Assembly: GCF_963511525.1 (NCBI RefSeq) | Contig: NZ_CAUPIY010000004.1 | Span: 1-64,000 of the forward strand | From: Mobiluncus sp963511525 | GTDB taxonomy: Bacteria > Actinomycetota > Actinomycetes > Actinomycetales > Actinomycetaceae | Direction: 5' to 3' | Length of the DNA: 64,000 bases | Part shown: positions 59,231-64,000 of the stretch, in pieces | Position numbering within the stretch: the stretch's first letter is position 1 | Layout of the letters: the number at the start of each line of letters is the position of its first letter | Position numbers and translations under genes: made by a program | The notes under the pieces: model-generated | The model's input: the letters and a program-made list of their open reading frames with translations, nothing else | Told to the model about the DNA's origin: nothing | The model's database searches: none

Positions 59231-59668
59231 TCACGCACCGCGGGCTTCCGCGCCGATAGCGACGACGCGCTCCACGTCGAGGACCAACAGCAGGTCATCA
59301 CTCAACTTGTACGCACCCAAGATGAGTTCGCGCATGTCCTGACCCAGCGTGTCCGGCGGAGCCTCGAAATCAGACTCGTCGACCTCGCGAACATCGCCAA
59401 TCGAATCCACCATCAGCGACAGGGTCTCGCCGTCCAGGACCACCACGACCATCATGGCTTCGCGGGGATCCTCACGGGGCGGCAGATGCAGTTGGTTACG
59501 CAGGTCAATCAGGGTCGCGATTTGTCCGCGCAAGTTCACCAGGCCGGTAATGGCGGTCGGCGACAGCGGCACGTTCGTGATGTCCTCACCGTGCAGAATC
59601 TCGGTGACCTGATTGACTTCAATGCCATAAAGGGCTCCGTCCAAACGGAAAGTTACGTACTGCGTCAT
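59231..59668 (-). CDS. cheW: Chemotaxis coupling protein CheW
   Basis: A 145-residue CheW with TQYVTFRLDGALYGIEVNQV, LPPREDPREAMMVVVVLDGE, and AITGLVNLRGQIATLIDLRN (family core). It links receptors to CheA. It starts 7 bp after the cheA stop with the same transcript direction. It lies about 240 bp from cheB, which starts a second che block. Confidence 0.92.
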   Translation of the reverse strand: MTQYVTFRLDGALYGIEVNQVTEILHGEDITNVPLSPTAITGLVNLRGQIATLIDLRNQLHLPPREDPREAMMVVVVLDGETLSLMVDSIGDVREVDESDFEAPPDTLGQDMRELILGAYKLSDDLLLVLDVERVVAIGAEARGA

Positions 59669-59674
59669 CGCTCA

Positions 59675-62215
59675 TCACGCCCCGACCATGTCCAGGCGAG
59701 AGTTCATCTCGAGTTCCGCGTTGAAGTCTTCGATTTCGTCGAAGAACGTCGGGTCGGCGGCGCGGACGGCCTGTTCGACGTCCAGCAGCTCGGTAACCCG
59801 GTCCTTCAGCACCGCAGAGCCCAGCAAGCCGTGGTCTTCGATGTTGGAGTGCTTGCGCTTGTCGTCGGCCACGATGTCCAGAATCTCGCGGACCACCATC
59901 GCCACGGAACGATCGCCCCGGCGATACACCACGACCTGCAGATCCTTGGGCTCCTCGTAGTCCATGACCCCGAGCAAACGATCCAGACGGACGATAGGCA
60001 GAATCTGGCCCCGGTATTGGATGACCTCGCGGCCACCCACGCGTTCCACCGCCTCGACACTGATGTGCTCCAAGCGGGTAACGGCAGCCAGCGGAATCGC
60101 CACGCGACGCCCATCGCCAATACCAACCACCAGCGCTTGACCGGTCATCTCGGAGCTGCGAGCCTGTGCGGCTTCCGCATCCATCTGAGCCTTCTGGGCA
60201 GCCTGGGTCGTCGCGCCAGTCAGGGACTTGCGCGCCACCGCGCCGATATCCAAAATCAGCGCCACGCGGCCATCGCCCAGCAGGGTTGCACCGGCGTACA
60301 GGCCGATGGACTTGAGCTTGGAGGACAGCGGCTTGACCACGATTTCTTCGTTGTTGATGACCTTGTCGACCACCAGGCCGAAACGCTGGTCATCGTTTTG
60401 CAGCACAGCAATGACGCCGTTGGCTTCGGAGCCGCGGTCGTTGGATTCCTCGGGATGCAGCACGTGGCTCAAGCGAATCAGCGGGAGCAGCATGCCACGC
60501 AGGCGGTAAACCGGCGAGGCGTTCACGTACTCCATCGAAGTTTCCTTGCGAGACGAATCCAAAACGACCAACTCGAGCAGGGACACCTGCGGAATGGCGT
60601 AGAGCTCGCCGTGGGACTCGACCGTCAAGGACGGCTGAATCGCCAGGGTCAGCGGAATCCGCATCCGCCAAGTCGAACCCTTGCCGAGTTCAGACTCGAC
60701 GTCAACCGTACCGCCGATGGCCTCAACGGAAGTCTTGACCACGTCGGTGCCGACCCCGCGGCCGGAAATGTTCGAGACTTTCTTTGCGGTCGAGAATCCC
60801 GGCAGGAACAGCAGGTTAAAGATTTCCTTGTCGCTCATCTCACCGAGCTGCTGCTGGGTGACCAGGCCTTTATCCAGAGCCTTGTTCGCCACCACGACCG
60901 GGTCGATGCCCGCGCCGTCGTCGATAATGTCAACTACGACCTGGCCGCCGGCGTGGTAAGCCTTCAAGGTCACCGTGCCCTTCGGGTCTTTCCCGGCAGC
61001 CTGGCGGACCTCGGGCAGTTCCACCCCGTGGTCAACCGCGTTACGCACCATGTGCGTCAGCGGATCCTTGATGGCTTCCAGCAAGGAACGATCGAGTTCG
61101 GTGTCGCCGCCAATCATGACCAGCTGCACGTTCTTATCAGTCTGTTTCGCCAGGTCACGCACCACGCGCGGCATCTTGGACCACAGGTGTTCGATGGGCT
61201 GCATGCGGGTCTTCATAATGCCCTCTTGCAGCTCGGTGGCGACGATGGACAAGCGCTGAGACGACTGCACCAGGTTCATGTCGGTCATCGAATCGGTCAG
61301 GCGCACAATCTGGTTACGCACCAACACCAACTCGGAGACTTCGCGCATCAGCACGTCCAGCAGGTCGACATCCACGCGGATGGAAGAATCCGCAGCAGAA
61401 CGCGAGGAACCGTGTTCCGCCGGCTTGGCTTCGTCCTTCTTGGATGCCGCCGGTTTCGACTGCGGGGCGGGGGATGCCGGGGCGGCCGGTTCCGGTTTCG
61501 CAGCCGGGGCGGACTGGGCAGCCGGAGCAGCCGGGGTGGCAGGAGCAGCCGGAGCTGCTGGGGCTGCCGGGGTAGCCGGGGCTGCCGGGGCGGCGTCCTC
61601 ACCCAAGTTCACATTGCCGTTCTCATCAGCCACATTGGTCAAGAACGGGATCTCGGCCGGAGCTTCCTCAGCGGCGGCTGGCGGGGTCGCCAGGTCCTCA
61701 CCCAGGTTCACGTTACCGTTCTCATCAGCCACATTGGTCAAGAACGGAATCTCGGCCGGAGCTTCCTCAGCGGCGGCCGGAGCCGGTTCGCCAGACATGC
61801 TGTCAGCAGCCGGCACTGGCGCACTCGACGTCTTGCCTTGAATAGCTTCAATCTGAGCGATGACGGATTCGATGTCCACATCGCCTTCTTGACCGGTGTC
61901 TTCCACTGAACCCATAATGTTGCGGATTCGGTCTACCATCAACAGCAGTACGTCAGCGGTGTCTTGATCCATCTCACGTACGCCATCACGCAACTCGGAA
62001 AGCAAGTTTTCACCACGGTGTGCCAACTTCTCGAGCCGGTTGAACGCCAGGAATCCTGACGTGCCTTTAATCGTGTGAATAGTCCGGAAAATCGAGGACA
62101 GGAGTTCTTTTGAACCCGGTTCGGATTCCAAGGACACCATGTCTTGCTCAAGTTGATCGAGGTTCTCATAGGACTCGACCAGGAATTCGCGGACAATTTC
62201 ATCCATTTCGCCCAT
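59675..62215 (-). CDS. cheA: Chemotaxis sensor kinase CheA (two CheW-like domains)
   Basis: An 846-residue CheA from ATG 62215, 7 nt after GGGAGG. The HPt domain has the phospho-His in IFRTIHTIKGTSGFLAFNRL. An Ala/Pro-rich linker with a repeated 33-residue unit follows. The dimerisation helices come next, then the ATPase domain (LTHMVRNAVDHGVELPEVRQ, VDIIDDGAGIDPVVVANKAL, GRGVGTDVVKTSVEAIGG). Two regulatory CheW-like domains lie near residues 600-720 and 735-840 (ALVVGIGDGRRVAIPLAAVT, HISVEAVERVGGREVIQYRG). The linker lacks an obvious CheY-binding P2. It phosphorylates CheY and CheB. Confidence 0.93.
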   Translation of the reverse strand: MGEMDEIVREFLVESYENLDQLEQDMVSLESEPGSKELLSSIFRTIHTIKGTSGFLAFNRLEKLAHRGENLLSELRDGVREMDQDTADVLLLMVDRIRNIMGSVEDTGQEGDVDIESVIAQIEAIQGKTSSAPVPAADSMSGEPAPAAAEEAPAEIPFLTNVADENGNVNLGEDLATPPAAAEEAPAEIPFLTNVADENGNVNLGEDAAPAAPATPAAPAAPAAPATPAAPAAQSAPAAKPEPAAPASPAPQSKPAASKKDEAKPAEHGSSRSAADSSIRVDVDLLDVLMREVSELVLVRNQIVRLTDSMTDMNLVQSSQRLSIVATELQEGIMKTRMQPIEHLWSKMPRVVRDLAKQTDKNVQLVMIGGDTELDRSLLEAIKDPLTHMVRNAVDHGVELPEVRQAAGKDPKGTVTLKAYHAGGQVVVDIIDDGAGIDPVVVANKALDKGLVTQQQLGEMSDKEIFNLLFLPGFSTAKKVSNISGRGVGTDVVKTSVEAIGGTVDVESELGKGSTWRMRIPLTLAIQPSLTVESHGELYAIPQVSLLELVVLDSSRKETSMEYVNASPVYRLRGMLLPLIRLSHVLHPEESNDRGSEANGVIAVLQNDDQRFGLVVDKVINNEEIVVKPLSSKLKSIGLYAGATLLGDGRVALILDIGAVARKSLTGATTQAAQKAQMDAEAAQARSSEMTGQALVVGIGDGRRVAIPLAAVTRLEHISVEAVERVGGREVIQYRGQILPIVRLDRLLGVMDYEEPKDLQVVVYRRGDRSVAMVVREILDIVADDKRKHSNIEDHGLLGSAVLKDRVTELLDVEQAVRAADPTFFDEIEDFNAELEMNSRLDMVGA
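61596..61777. repeat. Direct repeat within cheA linker (2 units, 99-bp period)
   Basis: About 83 bp at 61596-61678 recur at 61695-61777 with few changes. Each unit encodes AAEEAPAEIPFLTNVADENG and GNVNLGED (33-residue period). Slippage or recombination between the units would change the linker length. Confidence 0.75.
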
Positions 62216-62236
62216 AAAGCGACCTCCCAAATAAGT

Positions 62237-62251
62237 GGTGCCTGCGGCACC
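62237..62251. promoter_or_regulatory. Small hairpin just upstream of the cheA ribosome site
   Basis: GGTGCC-TGC-GGCACC, perfect 6-bp stem, 7 nt before the GGGAGG in the cheA leader. Regulatory role unknown. Confidence 0.3.
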
Positions 62252-62398
62252 GTCTACGCACCAGTTTCGTGCATTTAAATGAGTTTGTTAGCGAATTCAG
62301 TGAATTTTCAGCGATATTTCTTGATTTCAGGAGCGCATTTTGACGGTTTGCTCAGGTTTATGGGGTTTTATCCAGCTCCGGCGGCGGGCTTACGGCGA

Positions 62399-62797
62399 TT
62401 AATTCGTCTGTGGGGGGCGAGGTTTCGGAACCCGTTTAACGGCGGGATTTGTCGGCGATGCTGGTGAATTCGGGGAGGGTTTGGGTGTCTGGGACTGTGC
62501 GGAGGCAGCGCCCGGCAAGGCTGATGATCCCTTCATCAACCGGCGCAGGTCCAAAGGCTGGCCGGACTTGGGCTTGATGGACTGCAGGGACTGCAGGGCT
62601 GCGGCGGCTTCGGTGCCCGACATGGCGGCCTGGTTTTCTTCAGAAACTGCCTGAAGCAACTCGGCCCGGTTGACCGGAACGGAACGCGGGGCATCCACGC
62701 CCAAACGCACCGAATCACGGTGAACTTCCACAACGGTAACCACGATGCCGTCACCGATGACAATCTTTTCGCCTATGCGCCTAGATAAAACCAACAC
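62399..62797 (-). CDS. csrA: CsrA RNA-binding regulator with C-terminal extension
   Basis: A 132-residue protein. Residues 1-60 are a typical CsrA: MLVLSRRIGEKIVIGDGIVV, TVVEVHRDSVRLGVDAPRSV, PVNRAELL. A 65-70-residue tail (KSGQPLDLRRLMKGSSALPG and a Pro/Ser/Ala-rich end) follows, so it is about twice the normal length. It starts at GTG 62797, with a TAGAGT -10 box 6 nt upstream, so its mRNA is probably leaderless. CsrA binds GGA hairpins near ribosome sites; the flagellin leaders in this window carry such hairpins. Confidence 0.9.
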   Translation of the reverse strand: MLVLSRRIGEKIVIGDGIVVTVVEVHRDSVRLGVDAPRSVPVNRAELLQAVSEENQAAMSGTEAAAALQSLQSIKPKSGQPLDLRRLMKGSSALPGAASAQSQTPKPSPNSPASPTNPAVKRVPKPRPPQTN

Positions 62798-62803
62798 GGA
62801 ACT

Positions 62804-62809
62804 ACTCTA
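62804..62809 (-). promoter_or_regulatory. -10 box of csrA, leaderless
   Basis: TAGAGT on the minus strand, exactly 6 nt before GTG 62797. Confidence 0.4.
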
Positions 62810-62872
62810 CATGAGATAAACCCGCAAACTCACGATTTTGCACACAATCCGCGAAAAAACCACTGCGATACC

Positions 62873-62927
62873 CCGGAAGGTTTTACGCACGAATAGCGCT
62901 GAATTCAGGTTAGAGACACAGGAATTT
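62873..62927. repeat. Family D flank, copy 2
   Basis: The counterpart of 16502-16555, left of family C copy C5, separated here by only about 10 bp (no insertion). Confidence 0.6.
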
Positions 62928-62936
62928 AGAAAGGCT

Positions 62937-63069
62937 GGCGGGGTGGGGAGCGTTGGGGGCGACTCAGCGAGAGGCTGGGGGGTGAGCGTTTTGCGACAAT
63001 AGTCACGCAAAACGCGAGGGGGCCCTCCCCCTTCCGCCTCTCGCGAGCGCCCCCGAGCGACCACCCCGC
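62937..63069. repeat. Family C structured element, copy C5 (133 bp)
   Basis: Same length and hairpins as C1, with one change in the central stem (AGTCACGCAA instead of AGTCGCGCAA). It sits between the csrA promoter and the partial gene at the window end, with family B flank-like sequence (about 63083-63103: CATAAAAACTATTTAAACG) to its right but no B palindrome. Confidence 0.75.
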
Positions 63070-63226
63070 AGAACCCAAAACACGCCATAAAAACTATTTA
63101 AACGCACCCGGATATGGAGATTTCCACCCAAACCAAGAAAGGCTGCAGTCTGTTCACCAAGCGGAATGGAATCATCGGCAGCGATGCCAAATTAAGACAG
63201 CGCAACCCGGATTCCAGGCGGAAAAA

Positions 63227-64000
63227 TCAGTGGGCGCCGGCGAAAATGTCTTCCAGCAGCATCTTCCAGGCTTCGCCGCGAGCGGGAACCCCGTCCAGCA
63301 TGCCGATGGGAATGCCCACTTCGAACAGGGCACCGGGATGGTCGGATTCCCAAATGCGCTGAACCGCCAGGGCATCGGGACGTATCGCGTCCGGCAGGCC
63401 GCGAATCCAGCTCTCGATTTTGTCCGCGGGACTACGCGCATCGACTACCGCCCAAGTTTGATCGACATAGATAACCGAGATGAGTTTTGCCATGGTGCGC
63501 CGGTGGGCTTCAATGAGCGAATCTGCCAAAGCTAACACGCAGGTTTGCCCCGGATGGGCCTCCATCAGGGACTTCAATTCTTCCCCGGAACGAGCCCGCA
63601 GAGCCTCTCCGGGAAGGGTGGTTTTCGGTCCGCCCAGCACGCAATAGGCGTCCTCGCCCAGCCGACCCGCCAAACGTTGCGCGGTTTCCACAATCGACAG
63701 GGATATCGGCGAGGAACCGACCACTACAATCGTGGAACCAGGCTTTTCCAGCAGGGGCACCGGCTCGGGCAAAGCCCCCAACACATCATCCAGCGCCATC
63801 TCACTGGTGTCCACGGTGCCGGTAGCGACGGCCTCAGCCAGGTTCTCGCCTCCCGGCACCCCAGCAAACAACTCCGCCGGGAATCCCAGTTCGCTCAGAG
63901 CCGCGGCCGGCAATTTCGGACCGGAAGCAACGCGCGGAGCGGAGGTAACGATACGCCCGGCACTCGCACCCGGCGCCGCCGCCCCTTGCAGGCGCGCATC
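63227..64000 (-). CDS. Partial protein with P-loop-like/FlhF-like C-terminal fold
   Basis: At least 258 codons, open to the window edge. After a Gly/Ala/Pro-rich start it shows GFPAELFAGVPGGENLAEAV, GSTIVVVGSSPISLSIVETA, LISVIYVDQTWAVVDARSPA and the end PIGMLDGVPARGEAWKMLLE, DIFAGAH. The strand-helix alternation and DARSPADKIESWIRGLPDAI resemble FlhF/SRP-type GTPase relatives found in actinobacterial flagellar clusters, but no GKT or DTAGR motif is present in this part. Because it lies next to csrA and che genes, a flagellum-linked role is likely. Not confirmed. Confidence 0.4.
   Translation of the reverse strand, partial: DARLQGAAAPGASAGRIVTSAPRVASGPKLPAAALSELGFPAELFAGVPGGENLAEAVATGTVDTSEMALDDVLGALPEPVPLLEKPGSTIVVVGSSPISLSIVETAQRLAGRLGEDAYCVLGGPKTTLPGEALRARSGEELKSLMEAHPGQTCVLALADSLIEAHRRTMAKLISVIYVDQTWAVVDARSPADKIESWIRGLPDAIRPDALAVQRIWESDHPGALFEVGIPIGMLDGVPARGEAWKMLLEDIFAGAH

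Overview
The window is chromosomal DNA of a motile, high-GC actinobacterium. Actinomycete marker arrangements (ftsB-DUF501-ppx/gppA, DUF3073-purF-purM, a sterol-carrier-family gene), two-component and transport genes of actinobacterial type, several flagellins, a complete che cluster and csrA together fit a flagellated Actinomycetaceae best; Mobiluncus is my best guess, by inference only. No rRNA, CRISPR array, intact prophage or intact insertion sequence was seen.

Layout. 1-6.2 kb: end of an MMPL transporter, a secreted trypsin-like protease with cell-wall-binding repeats, DedA, and a fused FAD/Fe-S dehydrogenase. 6.5-13.6 kb: a RAMA-like protein, AI-2E family permease, GNAT, Bax-inhibitor-1 protein, a NarL-type two-component pair and tRNA-Leu(UAA). 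13.7-27.1 kb: NhaA, an LppM-like lipoprotein, ppx/gppA-DUF501-ftsB, YggS, an EamA transporter, an ABC ATPase with a huge disordered tail plus its FtsX-type permease, and a holin-like/DUF3618 pair. 27.2-33.3 kb: purM-purF-DUF3073, a peptide-binding lipoprotein, and a toxin-antitoxin locus whose toxin carries a nonsense codon. 33.9-42.8 kb: the flagellin region, with two nearly identical flagellins, one flagellin with a long N-terminal extension, two very divergent flagellin-like genes and one truncated flagellin pseudogene, interrupted by hicAB and a CDGSH protein. 42.9-54.9 kb: galK-galT, nadE, gdhA, ahpC and purC-purS-purQ-purL. 55.2-64 kb: cheA-cheW, cheB-cheR-cheY-cheX-cheY-(CheC-like), csrA and a partial gene.

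Functional links. The twin flagellin genes have sigma-28 style promoters (TAAA-N15-TCCGATNN). Their leaders carry two small hairpins that present GGA in the loop, the second on the Shine-Dalgarno, which is the arrangement expected for CsrA control; csrA itself lies at 62.4-62.8 kb. The chemotaxis genes give receptor kinase, adaptor, methylation and response-regulator functions, with CheX/CheC-like proteins as the only visible phosphatase candidates.

Intergenic structure. Gene ends are decorated with several families of repeated, highly structured sequences: family A (long palindromes with a constant core and co-varying arms), family B (palindromic terminators 45-49 nt after minus-strand genes), and family C (about 133 bp with nested hairpins, sometimes preceded by a conserved 55-bp flank). 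At least twelve genes and the broken toxin gene have a TANNNT-like -10 box six or seven bases before the start codon, which points to common leaderless transcription; I used this to choose several start codons.
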